Counted from the stretch's first letter, positions 16,974-26,298 are shown. The stretch is DNA of 64,000 nucleotides from DASPSR01 sp035498715 (GCA_035498715.1 DATJZV010000026.1:77062-141061); one strand, 5' to 3'. Made by a program: numbers and translations. Notes: a model not told the origin generated them from the letters alone.

Positions 16974-17150
16974 TACGTATAAGGCAAATGAAATAGCTGC
17001 CGAATTGGAAAAAAAATTCCGCGAAGATCCTAGAGTTGCAAAGAAAGCACTAATTTTCATTTTATGCTTTTAAAAGCTTTCGCAAGATTTGCGCATATGA
17101 AAATCTTTTTGCACAGTCTTGTCCGAGTCAGGGAATGATCGATGCCAGCC

Positions 17151-18686
17151 TCAGTGCGCTGGAGGAGGGCCACTGGATGCCGCAGCGCGTTTCATCAGGA
17201 ATACGAGTGGTAAAACGCAGAGGATCAGGGCGCAGATGGTCAGGAAGGCATCGGTGAAGGCGAGGGTCGTAGATTGCCGGACCAGCTCCCGGTACATCAG
17301 GCCGTCGGCACCGGCTGGTGGCAGCCCTTGTGATCCTAGGAAAGCCCCTATTCTGTCCCGGTAAATAGAATAAGCCGGATCGAAAGGGTTCAGATGCTCC
17401 ACGAGACGCGTCTGATGAAACTGGGCGCGCCGGGAGAGCATGGTCGTCGTAAAGGCGATGCCTACGCTGCCCCCCAGGTTTCGGAGCAGGTTGTAAAGAG
17501 AACTTGCCTCGGTCATATTCTCCCGGGGGATGTGGGAGAGGGTCATCGTGGTGAGCGGTATGAAGGTCAAACCCATGCCGATGCCTAGGATCGTGCGGGG
17601 CCAGACAAAGGTCCAGAAGTCCGTGGTGAGATTGAACTGCGACATCATGTAGGTGCTGAGGGCGCAGATCAATATACCGATGGCAAGAAGGCGCTTGGGA
17701 TTGACTTTGCTTATCAGTTTGCCAGCAAAAGGCATGGCGAGCATAGTGGCCAAGCCACCGGGACCGAGCACAAGGCCGGCATAAAATGACGTATACCCCA
17801 TGATCGACTGGAGAAAAATGGGCAGAAGCACGATGCTTCCGAAGAGGTTCAGGAAGACGAAGAACATCACCGTGGCGCCGCTCGTGAACGTACGGTCCTT
17901 GAACAGCCGGAGGTTGACGATGGGATGTTCGGAATAGTACTCATTGATCACCAAGAGCACAAGCGATACAACCGAGATGATTGCGAAGGTCACGATGAGG
18001 TTCGAAGCAAACCAGTCCTCATTCTCCCCTTTATCAAGGATGAACTGGAGAGAGCCCAGACCAGCGGCAAGGAACGCAAGGCCCCAATAGTCGATCTTCA
18101 TTTTGACGCGCTTCATGTATGGAGGGTCCTGGATCACGATGATGTTCATGATGATGGAAAGGATACCGATGGGGATGTTGATATAGAAGATCCAGCGCCA
18201 GGACCAGTTGTCCGTGATCCAGCCGCCGAGCACGGGGCCGACAATGGGACCAAGCATGGCACCCATGCCGAAGATGGCCATGGCCGTGCCGTGTTTTTCA
18301 CGGGGAAAGGTTTCGAGCAGGATCGACTGGCTCAGCGGAACGAGCCCACCGCCTCCGATGCCCTGGACGATCCTAAAGAAAACGAGGCTTTGGAGGCTCC
18401 AAGCCGACCCGCACATGAACGAGCTGAAGGTGAAGAGGGCTATTGAGGCGATTAGGTAATTTTTTCTACCGATAAGCCGGGAGAGCCACCCTGCCATAGG
18501 GATGATGATGGCGTTCGACACGAGGTAGGCAGTGATGGTCCATGTGGACTCGTCAATGCCTGCGGACAGCGATCCCCTGATGTGATTGAGCGAGACGTTC
18601 ACGACCGAAGTGTCGATGATCTCGATCAAAGTCGGGAGCATTACCGTGAGGGCGACGAGGCCGCGGCTCATGGTGCCTCTGTTCAT
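17151..18686 (-). CDS. emrB: EmrB/QacA-type MFS efflux transporter (DHA2, 14 TM)
   Basis: 511 residues with about 14 hydrophobic segments. LIEIIDTSVVNVSLNHI matches motif D1 of the DHA2 family, WLSRLIGRKNYL motif A, FRIVQGIGGGGLVPLSQSIL motif B and AIFGMGAMLGPIVGPVLGGWI motif C. It uses the proton gradient to export hydrophobic compounds through the EmrA-TolC conduit. Its ATG overlaps the emrA stop by four bases (ATGA type), so translation is coupled. Third gene of a minus-strand operon. Confidence 0.93.
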   Translation of the reverse strand: MNRGTMSRGLVALTVMLPTLIEIIDTSVVNVSLNHIRGSLSAGIDESTWTITAYLVSNAIIIPMAGWLSRLIGRKNYLIASIALFTFSSFMCGSAWSLQSLVFFRIVQGIGGGGLVPLSQSILLETFPREKHGTAMAIFGMGAMLGPIVGPVLGGWITDNWSWRWIFYINIPIGILSIIMNIIVIQDPPYMKRVKMKIDYWGLAFLAAGLGSLQFILDKGENEDWFASNLIVTFAIISVVSLVLLVINEYYSEHPIVNLRLFKDRTFTSGATVMFFVFLNLFGSIVLLPIFLQSIMGYTSFYAGLVLGPGGLATMLAMPFAGKLISKVNPKRLLAIGILICALSTYMMSQFNLTTDFWTFVWPRTILGIGMGLTFIPLTTMTLSHIPRENMTEASSLYNLLRNLGGSVGIAFTTTMLSRRAQFHQTRLVEHLNPFDPAYSIYRDRIGAFLGSQGLPPAGADGLMYRELVRQSTTLAFTDAFLTICALILCVLPLVFLMKRAAASSGPPPAH

Positions 18687-19696
18687 TTTGCGATCACCGT
18701 GGGCACTACAGACATGCCGATCCTCAGGATGTGCTCCCTGTCCGTTCCTTCCTCGAGGACGATCTTGACCGGTATCCGCTGTACTACCTTGACATAGTTG
18801 CCTGTGGCGTTCTCCGCAGGGAACAACGAAAAAGTCACGCCGGTCCCGGCCATGATGCTGTCGACCTTGCCTCTAAACATCTTCCCCGGATAAGAGTCCA
18901 CCTCGATCCGCACTGACTGTCCCGGGCGGATGTTCTCCATCTGTGTCTCTTTAAAGTTCGCCGTTACCCAGATGTCATTCAGTCCGACTACGGCCATAAG
19001 CGGCTGGCCTGGCTGGATCTGGTTCCCGATCTGAGCCGACTTCTTCGTGACGTAGCCGTCAACCGGCGCATAGATCTTCGTGTACTGATAGTTAAGCTCG
19101 GCCAGCGTTGCTGCTGCTTCCTTCTGCTTGATCGTGGACGCCTGTGTCAGCTTCTGCGATTCCGCCGACCGGAGCTGCTCTTCTGCCGCCTTCACTTGGG
19201 CCACGGCCACCTCATAGGCTGTCATGGCTCGGTCGTAGCGGTCTCGGGGGAGGACCTCCTTCTGATAGAGGTTCTCGGACCGGGTCTTCTCGATCTCTGC
19301 CAGCTTGAGGTTCGCCCGCTGTAGTTCGAGGTTCGCCCTGGCCGCCGCGATCCGCGTCTCGGCCTCGTCAAGCTTCGCTTTTTCCGCACTGACAGAGGAC
19401 GACGCTTCGCGGAATCGCGCTCCGTAATCCGCTGGATCGATCTCCAGCAGAAGGTCTCCTTTATTCACGGACTGGTTGTCCGTGACTAAGATCTCCTTCA
19501 CCGTGCCGTCGATCTTCGCCGCGATCGTATGGATGTTCCCGTCGATGAAAGCGTCATCGGTCGAGACGTGTGTCCTGCGGTACCCTGTGTAGAAATAACC
19601 AGCGATCAGGCCGACGAGGACAACACCCCCGACGATCAGGAAGGCCTTCTTCTTTTTTTGATTGTTATTGCTATCTTTCGTCTGTGCCTCTGCCAT
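18683..19696 (-). CDS. emrA: EmrA-type membrane fusion (HlyD family) protein
   Basis: 337 residues. A short Lys-rich cytoplasmic start precedes one transmembrane helix (FLIVGGVVLVGLIAGYFYTG), then the lipoyl half GNIHTIAAKIDGTVKEILV, a long alpha-helical hairpin (about residues 85-190), the second lipoyl half and a beta-barrel (IWVTANFKETQMENIRPGQSV). It bridges the inner-membrane EmrB and the outer-membrane factor across the periplasm. It lies about 110 bases after the TolC-type gene and overlaps emrB. Confidence 0.93.
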   Translation of the reverse strand: MAEAQTKDSNNNQKKKKAFLIVGGVVLVGLIAGYFYTGYRRTHVSTDDAFIDGNIHTIAAKIDGTVKEILVTDNQSVNKGDLLLEIDPADYGARFREASSSVSAEKAKLDEAETRIAAARANLELQRANLKLAEIEKTRSENLYQKEVLPRDRYDRAMTAYEVAVAQVKAAEEQLRSAESQKLTQASTIKQKEAAATLAELNYQYTKIYAPVDGYVTKKSAQIGNQIQPGQPLMAVVGLNDIWVTANFKETQMENIRPGQSVRIEVDSYPGKMFRGKVDSIMAGTGVTFSLFPAENATGNYVKVVQRIPVKIVLEEGTDREHILRIGMSVVPTVIAK

Positions 19697-19805
19697 ACTG
19701 GATCTCCTCGATGATTATGACAACGGGCAGAGAGCAAGGGCATGGAGCCAAAAAACGCCACATGGCCCTGTTACCTCATGCTCTTTGCTCCATGCTTCCT
19801 TCAAT

Positions 19806-21095
19806 TTACTTCTCGTATATGCTCATAAGGTCCCCGCCCATGGAATAGAGGAGGCCTGCCTCGGCCCTCGCGAACCCGTAAAGCGCCTTCCATGTATTGG
19901 ACTGCGACGTGCTCAGAAGCGTTACCGCATCGAGCACCTCAAGGGCCGTTCCAACACCTTCCTGGTACCGGAGCCGCTGGAGCCGGAGGTTTTCTTCGGC
20001 TTGCGCGACGGCGGTCTTTGTCACCTCGATCTGCTGTGCCGAGCTCTGAAGATTGAGGTAAGCGCCCTTCACATCGAGCCGGACCGCGTCGACGATCTTG
20101 TCCCGGGTCGTTTTGAGCGATGCAAGTTCGCTTTTGCCGATATGCACCCGGGCGCTGGTAGCGCCTCCATCAAAAAGGTTGAAGTTCATGCCCGCAATGA
20201 GCGACCAGTTTCGGGGATAGACCTGGAACTCGTTCTCCTGGTACTGGTATCCTCCCGAAAGGTAGAACGTGGGGAAATACTCAGCTCGGGTCGAATTGAT
20301 GCTTTCTTCCTTGGATCGGATGCCCGCGTCAAGGACTTGGATTTCCGGGCTTTGTGCCTCGGCGGCGGTCCAGGCCGCTTCGAGCGTAATGCCTTCTGAC
20401 GGACTTGTCTTGACCTCTTCGAGCTGCACGACGTCGTTCAATGGGCGCAGAAGAAGGCTGTTGATCCGCGACGCCCTCAGGGAACGAAGATTATCGGAGG
20501 TCAGGTACCGCTGACGTGAATCGGCGAGCGTCACATCTGCCTGGAGCACCTCATTCTTCGTGACCACGCCGGCACTGTACCGCAATTCTGCATCCCGCTT
20601 ATGCTCTTCGAACTGTTTGACCTCCTCGGCGGCAACCTGAAGGAGCTTATCTGCTTCCAGGAGATCGTAGTAGGCGAGAATGAAATCCAGGGAGGATCGG
20701 TTCCGTGCTCGCTGGGTTGCAATTTCCCTGGCTTTGAGATCATATTTGGCAGCGTCAATCGATGATGAGGTCTTCCCGAAGTCATAGAGCAGCTGATTTG
20801 CCGTCACACCGTAGGTAAAGAACTGGGTCTGAGCTGTAGGAGCGATCACATTGGTGAATCTCGCCGTTGGCTGGTTTTGAAGCCATGTCTCGTTACCGTA
20901 GATGTTCACCTGGGGAAGCCAGGGGGAACGGGCGAGAGAAACGGAGTTCCGTGCCGCCTCTTCGTCGGATCGGGCAATTTTTATATCACGCCCGGTCTCA
21001 GCAACGATCTTGAGGCCTTCCTCCAGGGTAAGAGCTTGGCCAACATGGGGGAAGAGGAGCATGCACAAAAATAACAAGATCTGAAATCGCCTCAT
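19806..21095 (-). CDS. TolC-family outer membrane efflux protein
   Basis: 429 residues with a signal peptide (LLFLCMLLFPHVGQA, cleavage near residue 21). Two repeated blocks are visible, each with an alpha-helical coiled-coil pair and a beta stretch (LVRxx-like RNRSSLDFILAYYDLLEADKLLQ; then TTRDKIVDAVRLDVKGAYLNLQSS), and the C-terminal YQEGVGTALEVLDAVTLL is the standard OEP signature. It forms the outer-membrane channel of the tripartite pump with the two following genes and is the first gene of the operon. Its upstream region contains a long palindrome. Confidence 0.93.
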   Translation of the reverse strand: MRRFQILLFLCMLLFPHVGQALTLEEGLKIVAETGRDIKIARSDEEAARNSVSLARSPWLPQVNIYGNETWLQNQPTARFTNVIAPTAQTQFFTYGVTANQLLYDFGKTSSSIDAAKYDLKAREIATQRARNRSSLDFILAYYDLLEADKLLQVAAEEVKQFEEHKRDAELRYSAGVVTKNEVLQADVTLADSRQRYLTSDNLRSLRASRINSLLLRPLNDVVQLEEVKTSPSEGITLEAAWTAAEAQSPEIQVLDAGIRSKEESINSTRAEYFPTFYLSGGYQYQENEFQVYPRNWSLIAGMNFNLFDGGATSARVHIGKSELASLKTTRDKIVDAVRLDVKGAYLNLQSSAQQIEVTKTAVAQAEENLRLQRLRYQEGVGTALEVLDAVTLLSTSQSNTWKALYGFARAEAGLLYSMGGDLMSIYEK

Positions 21096-21161
21096 GGCAA
21101 TACCTCGGAGATGATCTTAAAAATGTAAGTGACCACTATAATACGATAAAATTAAAAAAAA

Positions 21162-21229
21162 GGGAAGAGTTCTTGCAAATTATTGAAAGAAATTCTTTCA
21201 GGCCTATATTTCTCTTCACATCTCTTCCC
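21162..21229. promoter_or_regulatory. Nested palindromes between divergent genes, probable operator
   Basis: A perfect 17-base dyad, TGAAAGAAATTCTTTCA (21184-21200), lies inside a wider inverted pair GGGAAGAG (21162-21169) and CTCTTCCC (21222-21229). The left outer arm overlaps the -35 region of a possible minus-strand promoter with TATTAT at 21138-21143, serving the efflux operon; the right arm lies in the spacer of the plus-strand promoter of the DUF1848 gene. A regulator bound here could control both. Confidence 0.5.
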
Positions 21230-21243
21230 GGGTGAATTATAGT
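21215..21243 (+). promoter_or_regulatory. Sigma-70 promoter of the DUF1848 gene
   Basis: TTCACA (21215-21220), a 17-base spacer and TATAGT (21238-21243), each five of six to consensus. Transcription would begin near 21250, 26 bases before the start codon. Confidence 0.6.
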
Positions 21244-21275
21244 ATTGTCATAAGAAGTTAAGGGGCCATGAAAGC

Positions 21276-22169
21276 ATGCAGCAGGTAATATCCGCAAGCA
21301 GAAGGACCGACATTCCCGCCTTTTACGCGGGCTGGTTCATCAGCCGGTTGAAGGCCGGTTATGTCCATGTCCAGCAGCCATATACGCAAAAATCGGTATG
21401 CGTTTCGCTCAAGCCGGAGGATGTCGGTGCCATCGTCTTCTGGTCCAAGAATTACGCGCCGCTTCTCAACAAGCTCGAAGCTATCGAGGAAACCACGAAG
21501 AATCTCTTCTTTCATTTTACCATCACGGCAAACAGAGAGCTCGAGTTCAATACGCCCGACTACAAAGATTCGATAAAGGATTATATCTTTATCGCCCGGC
21601 GGTATTTACGGGAAAAGATAGTCTGGCGGTATGACCCCATCTGCGTTACTGATAAACTATCCTTTGAAATTCATGAAGAACGATTCGTGCAGTGCGCCGA
21701 AATACTTAAGGGCTATGCTCGGAAGTGTATTGTAAGCTTTGTGCATCCCTACAAGAAAACTCTCGACAACTTTAAAAAATATACGGACCACCTTTTAATT
21801 GATCTTTCAATTGATAGGAAACGGGAATACGCTCATCGTCTGTCTGAGAGGGCAGAATCTTACGGCATTCAGCTTTATGCTTGTTGCAATGATTATCTAC
21901 TGTCTGAAAAAATAAAAAAGGGAAGTTGCATAGACGGAGCCTTTCTGGCTGAGATATCGAGGATATCTATCGATACTCGACGGGCCGCAACTCGAAAGGA
22001 ATGTGCCTGCACAAAGAGCATCGATGTCGGGGCATACGACACCTGTGCGCACGGGTGCGTGTATTGCTATGCGAACATCGATAAAGACAAGGCGGGAGCG
22101 GCGCAACTGCGGCATCATCCTGGATGGAATGCGCTCGATAAGCAAGTGGATGAAAAGGAATCAGCGTGA
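21276..22169 (+). CDS. DUF1848 family protein, probable iron-sulfur protein
   Basis: 297 residues. ISASRRTDIPAFYAGWFISRL at the start, then VGAIVFWSKNYAPLL, FHFTITAN, VWRYDPI and the C-terminal Cys cluster CACTKSIDVGAYDTCAHGC followed by VYCYAN identify DUF1848. The last part, CAHGCVYCYAN, resembles the CxxxCxxC cluster loop of radical SAM enzymes but sits at the C-terminus. The function is unknown; a DNA- or metabolite-directed radical reaction is only a guess from the loop. The DNA is AT-richer than the neighbouring housekeeping genes, which may mean transfer. It is divergent from the efflux operon and shares its control region. Confidence 0.85.
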   Translation: MQQVISASRRTDIPAFYAGWFISRLKAGYVHVQQPYTQKSVCVSLKPEDVGAIVFWSKNYAPLLNKLEAIEETTKNLFFHFTITANRELEFNTPDYKDSIKDYIFIARRYLREKIVWRYDPICVTDKLSFEIHEERFVQCAEILKGYARKCIVSFVHPYKKTLDNFKKYTDHLLIDLSIDRKREYAHRLSERAESYGIQLYACCNDYLLSEKIKKGSCIDGAFLAEISRISIDTRRAATRKECACTKSIDVGAYDTCAHGCVYCYANIDKDKAGAAQLRHHPGWNALDKQVDEKESA

Positions 22170-22474
22170 TTGACGACCGGAAGGCTGCATCTCGCTTTAA
22201 AATAAGTATGAATGGAATGTCATGCTGGGAGGTCAGTTCGTTCCTCGTCCGCTTCCTCTGTTCTGCTTTGATTTCACGCTCGATTCAAGTATCATTGACA
22301 AGCTTGAGAAAAAAGTCTAGATTACTTAATTCTGAGCATCATTATGAAAGGGAGAGATTTCAATCAGTAATTAATAATTGGGATATGCGTATGCTCCCAA
22401 AGATGGTGAGATAGATGAACCTGTTAACAACGGGACGGATTTATTAAATTCCCTTGCGATTGTGGAGATTGAAG
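22170..22474. other. AT-rich stretch with gene fragments
   Basis: About 305 bases. Two short pieces read like protein but lack starts: a frame near 22230-22320 giving GGQFVPRPLPLFCFDFTLDS, and 22378-22497 giving GYAYAPKDGEIDEPVNNG. I do not recognise either. They look like remains of one or more decayed genes. Confidence 0.35.
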
Positions 22475-24478
22475 GTGCAGCGACAACAGAACCGTAGATA
22501 CTATCTTGCAGCTATAGTTTCACTAATAACATTTGTTGTCTATCTCTCGTCCCTTCACCATGAATTCGTTGAGTGGGATGATGCCCAGTATGTTGTTGAG
22601 AATCTCCATATCCGATCGATTAATTTCGCCTTTATCAAGTGGGCATTTGCCGATTTCCATGCAGGTAACTGGCATCCCCTTACATGGATATCTCATTCCA
22701 TAGATTATGCCATCTGGGGATTGAATCCACTTGGGCATCATCTAACCAACGTTATTCTCCACGCTGTCAATACCTTTGTCGTGGTATTGCTCATAATAGG
22801 CCTCCTCGATACCTTGAAAGAGTCAACAATAAAAAAGGGGCTATCGGAATTCTTACATGAGCGGATGATACTAATAACTGGAGGGGTAACCGGTCTTTTG
22901 TTCGGCCTTCACCCTTTGCATGTAGAATCAGTGGCCTGGGTTGCGGAACGGAAAGATCTTCTCTGTGCCCTGTTCTTCCTGCTCAGTATCACCCTGTATA
23001 CGAAATACGTAAATAGTATAAATAACGAACCGGCTCAAGAAAAATCATCGCTACGATTTTTCAATAAGCAATACTTCATCGCCTTTGTATTTTTTATCCT
23101 TGCGTTGTTAAGCAAGCCCATGGCGGTCACTCTCCCCTTTGTCCTGCTGATTTTAGACTGGTATCCGTTTAAAAGGATCCGGTCTCTGAAGACATTTCGG
23201 GCTGCATTTATCGAGAAAATTCCTCTTATTGCTTTGAGTCTTATTTCATCGGTCCTGACTGTTTTGGCACAGAGAGCGGGAGGGGCCTTAGTGACGGTGG
23301 AGTCTGCGCCGCTTTCGACACGAGTGCTGGTAGGAGCCGGCTCTCTTATTGCTTATCTCTGGAAGATGATTTGGCCTTTGAATTTAATCCCTTTTTATCC
23401 ATATCCAACAGATGTATCACTTTTATCTTTAGAATATCTTGTCAAAATTGTTGTTGTTATCGGGATTACTATAATCTGTATCGTTAGTACTAAAAAACAG
23501 AGATTATGGTTGTCGGTCTGGAGTTATTATGTCATTACCCTGATTCCCGTGATTGGTATTGTTCAGGTGGGAAGGCAAGCAATGGCAGACAGGTATACTT
23601 ATTTACCGAGTCTGGGGCCATTCCTTATAATTGGTTTAGGAGTGGCATGGGCTGTCAGCAAGATGGATACATTACCTCAGTGGGGTCTGATCATTAAACT
23701 TTTGGGTGTCGCCATCTCTATTTTTGTGTTTGTTTCTCTGTCATATTTAACTTTCAGACAGATAGGCATATGGAACAACAGCATCCGACTGTGGAGCTAC
23801 GTTATCGGAAAACATCCAGAAAGAGTTCATCTCGTCTATTATTTTCGCGGTCTAGCCTTTCTGAATACGGACCAGACTGACAAAGCAATCGAGGATTTCG
23901 ATATGGCAATTGATTTGGATCCGTATTTTGGCGATGCTTTTTTAAATCGAGGAACTGCTTTTGAAAAAAAAGGCATGTTTGAGAAAGCGATTGAGAACTT
24001 CGGCAAGGCAATCGCTTTGAGGCCTTCTTATGAGGCCTATTTCAATCGAGGGATAACTTTTGAAAAAATGGGCATGCTCGATAAAGCAATTGCAGACTAC
24101 GATAAGGCAATTGCTTTGAACCCATCTCGCTATGAAGCCTATCATGCTGCGGCCAAATTATATGGCAAGGCCGGGTTGTTCGATAAAGCAAAAGAATATT
24201 TTAGCAGCTATATTGCCATAAATCCGAAGCATGCTGAATCATACAACAACCGTGGTCTAGCCTATGTATACCTTGGCCAGAATGATAGAGCATTGGAGGA
24301 TTTTAATACGGCAATTGCATTAGATCAGAATATTGCAGTTGCATATCGAAATCGTGGAGATCTTTATCTGAGAATGGGCAATAGAGAGTTTGCCCTCACG
24401 GATTTCCAAAAAGCATGTGATTTAGGGGACGAAAAAGGATGTAATGCCTTGAAAGCTGTACCACAACATGGATTCTGA
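22475..24478 (+). CDS. Multi-spanning membrane protein with TPR repeats (O-mannosyltransferase/TMTC-like)
   Basis: About 667 residues from a GTG with GGAG eight bases upstream. The N-terminal two thirds hold roughly ten membrane helices with FVEWDDAQYVVENLHI, WHPLTWISHSIDYAIWG and GLNPLGHHLTNVILHAVNT, then LHPLHVESVAWVAERKDLLC; the DD and HPLHVESV-WV-ERKDLL texts are shared with GT-C glycosyltransferase-like proteins such as TMTC. From about residue 445 five or six TPR units follow (FRGLAFLNTDQTDKAIEDF; FLNRGTAFEKKGMFEKAIENF). Substrate unknown; protein or sugar glycosylation at the membrane is inferred. The gene is visibly AT-rich compared with its surroundings. Confidence 0.8.
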   Translation: MQRQQNRRYYLAAIVSLITFVVYLSSLHHEFVEWDDAQYVVENLHIRSINFAFIKWAFADFHAGNWHPLTWISHSIDYAIWGLNPLGHHLTNVILHAVNTFVVVLLIIGLLDTLKESTIKKGLSEFLHERMILITGGVTGLLFGLHPLHVESVAWVAERKDLLCALFFLLSITLYTKYVNSINNEPAQEKSSLRFFNKQYFIAFVFFILALLSKPMAVTLPFVLLILDWYPFKRIRSLKTFRAAFIEKIPLIALSLISSVLTVLAQRAGGALVTVESAPLSTRVLVGAGSLIAYLWKMIWPLNLIPFYPYPTDVSLLSLEYLVKIVVVIGITIICIVSTKKQRLWLSVWSYYVITLIPVIGIVQVGRQAMADRYTYLPSLGPFLIIGLGVAWAVSKMDTLPQWGLIIKLLGVAISIFVFVSLSYLTFRQIGIWNNSIRLWSYVIGKHPERVHLVYYFRGLAFLNTDQTDKAIEDFDMAIDLDPYFGDAFLNRGTAFEKKGMFEKAIENFGKAIALRPSYEAYFNRGITFEKMGMLDKAIADYDKAIALNPSRYEAYHAAAKLYGKAGLFDKAKEYFSSYIAINPKHAESYNNRGLAYVYLGQNDRALEDFNTAIALDQNIAVAYRNRGDLYLRMGNREFALTDFQKACDLGDEKGCNALKAVPQHGF

Positions 24479-24650
24479 AAAATTGGTGGATTGCATATTC
24501 CGAAGCATTTCTGAAAGCCGTTCCAGGAGCAGCTACCATGCATGTGATGGGGCGATTAGGGCGGGATATTCCAGCCGGCATTAAGGGATAGTTTCGGCGT
24601 TCGAGAAATGCGGACGAATAGATGAAAGCGATAACGCAATGTTTCTGTAT

Positions 24651-25835
24651 ATGAAACGGATTTTCATAATTGGACTTCTTCTTTCCCTCTTCGCCTGCGT
24701 CCGTCCGCCGGTGCCGGTGACGAAGCCTGAAGACGCGCTTGAGCAGAGATCGTGGTGGCGGGCGGTGGCGCCGCGCGATGACCAAGCCTTCAAGGACATC
24801 TCCGCTGCGGTACATCAGAGCCTGGAGTACTACAGGAAACTTCCGCCAGAGACGCTTTTTTACATTGGTCCTGAACGGGTCACGGCCCTCGAAATGATCG
24901 TAACACTCCAGAACTTCCTATTAATTATTGAGAACGATTCGATCACCTATGACCAGAAAGTGAAGCGGATCAAGGATGAATTCATCGCCTATCGTGCAGT
25001 TGGCTCGCGTGGTAATGGCAGGGTGCTGTTCACCGGATACTACGAGCCCCTGCTCTCGTGCAGGCTGATTGCCGATGATACGTACAGATATCCGCTCTAC
25101 CGACGGCCGGATGACCTCATCGAGATCGACCTGACGCAGTTCGGTGACAACTTCCCGAAGAACAAGCTCTTCGGCAGGCTGGACAATAAAAAAGTCATCC
25201 CTTATTACTCTCGCGAAGAGATCAACCATAAGCAGGCCATCGCGAACAAAGGCTTGGAGATTGTGTGGTGTCGCGACCCCGTGGAGATCTATTTCCTTCA
25301 GGTGCAGGGCTCGGGCAAGGTGGATTTGGGCGATGGGAACATTGTGAGCGTACTTTATGACGGCCAGAACGGCAGGTTTTACAAGAGCATCGGCAAGTAT
25401 CTCATCGAGAGCGGCGTGATGACCCAAGAGAACATGTCGATGCAATCGATCCGTGAATACCTGAACACTCATCACGACGAGCTGTTCAAGGTTCTCAACC
25501 AGAATCCGAGTTACGTCTTCTTCCGTATGGACATGGGGCCGTCGCTCGGGAACATAGGCGTGCCTCTCACCCCCGGACGTTCGATCGCCACGGACAGCAA
25601 GCTCTTTCCCAAAGGCGCCCTCGCCCTCATTTCAACACAGAAGCCGGTGATTGAAAATGGCGTTATCAAGGAGTGGGCGCCATTCACCCGGTTCGTGCTG
25701 AATCAGGACACAGGCGGAGCCATCAAGGGGCCAGGCAGAGCGGACCTGTTCTGGGGAGAGGGTCCTGAGGCCGAGATCGGGGCGGGGTATATGCAGCAGG
25801 AAGGGGAACTTTATTTCTTGATGCGAAAAAAGTAA
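24651..25835 (+). CDS. mltA: Membrane-bound lytic murein transglycosylase A (MltA)
   Basis: About 394 residues from MKRIFIIGLLLSLFAC, a lipoprotein signal with lipobox LFAC. The MltA domain shows GRVLFTGYYEPLLSC, PLYRRPDDLI, IVWCRDPVEIYFLQVQGSGKV, then the 3D domain with LALISTQKPV and FVLNQDTGGAIKGPGRADLFWGEG, including the catalytic Asp. It cleaves peptidoglycan glycan strands to 1,6-anhydro products at the outer membrane. ATG 24651 is chosen so that the positively charged signal start is retained; an in-frame ATG exists 12 bases upstream. Single gene. Confidence 0.94.
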   Translation: MKRIFIIGLLLSLFACVRPPVPVTKPEDALEQRSWWRAVAPRDDQAFKDISAAVHQSLEYYRKLPPETLFYIGPERVTALEMIVTLQNFLLIIENDSITYDQKVKRIKDEFIAYRAVGSRGNGRVLFTGYYEPLLSCRLIADDTYRYPLYRRPDDLIEIDLTQFGDNFPKNKLFGRLDNKKVIPYYSREEINHKQAIANKGLEIVWCRDPVEIYFLQVQGSGKVDLGDGNIVSVLYDGQNGRFYKSIGKYLIESGVMTQENMSMQSIREYLNTHHDELFKVLNQNPSYVFFRMDMGPSLGNIGVPLTPGRSIATDSKLFPKGALALISTQKPVIENGVIKEWAPFTRFVLNQDTGGAIKGPGRADLFWGEGPEAEIGAGYMQQEGELYFLMRKK

Positions 25836-26237
25836 ATACGTTATTGATCGCCACAGCGTCCACGAAGGTTAACGAAGCTTGATAGAGTAATCAGCGGCGA
25901 TTACACCACTTGCAACTACGTACTACAAACAACAGTGTCATTGCGAGCAACTGCCGGGAGCGTGGCAATCTAGTTTTAGATAACGATTACCTCGTCGCTT
26001 CGCTTTACGCAGCAACATTTTTTATGCTCTTTTAAAACTGAATTAACGAAATCGTAAGCCCTCAGATATTTAATGCCGTCGTGAGTATCTCTTTCTCCCT
26101 CCTATACGAACCTTCACTGGTGAATCTGCCTGTGCGAGCATTTACTTGTGGCCAAACCATGTCTTGATCTCCAATTATACTCAAATGCCACTTCCTCGCT
26201 TTCTCCTCCGTCTCAAGATCGATGGTTTCAGACCGCC
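25836..26237. other. Gene-free stretch with a dispersed-repeat-like element
   Basis: About 400 bases between mltA and the Lon-like gene. It contains the repeat described separately and otherwise no gene I can support. A 60-codon minus-strand frame at 26062-26244 has no recognisable content. Confidence 0.5.
25936..26007. repeat. TCATTGCGAGC..GTGGCAATCT intergenic repeat-like element
   Basis: The text TGTCATTGCGAGC, GTGGCAATCTAG and GATTACCTCGTCGCTTCGC resembles a palindromic intergenic repeat common in many environmental bacterial genomes, in which GTCATTGCGAG and GCAATC/GATTGC halves pair. Only one copy was seen here, so repeat status rests on recollection of the motif. Confidence 0.4.
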
Positions 26238-26266
26238 TTGACAATGTCCCTATCTGCGCTTACACT
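26238..26266 (+). promoter_or_regulatory. Promoter of the Lon-like protease gene
   Basis: Perfect TTGACA (26238-26243), 17-base spacer, TACACT (26261-26266). Transcription would start near 26273, five bases before an ATG at 26278; this favours the GTG start at 26299. Confidence 0.6.
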
Positions 26267-26298
26267 ATATAAAAGGGATGCTTTCGAAGGAGGGTGCT

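Noticed and set aside
22378..22497. Protein-like text GYAYAPKDGEIDEPVNNG before the TPR gene
   Set aside because: No start codon and no family recognised; noted only as possible gene debris.
26062..26244. 60-codon minus-strand frame between mltA and the Lon-like gene
   Set aside because: No recognisable content; it overlaps the Lon promoter region.
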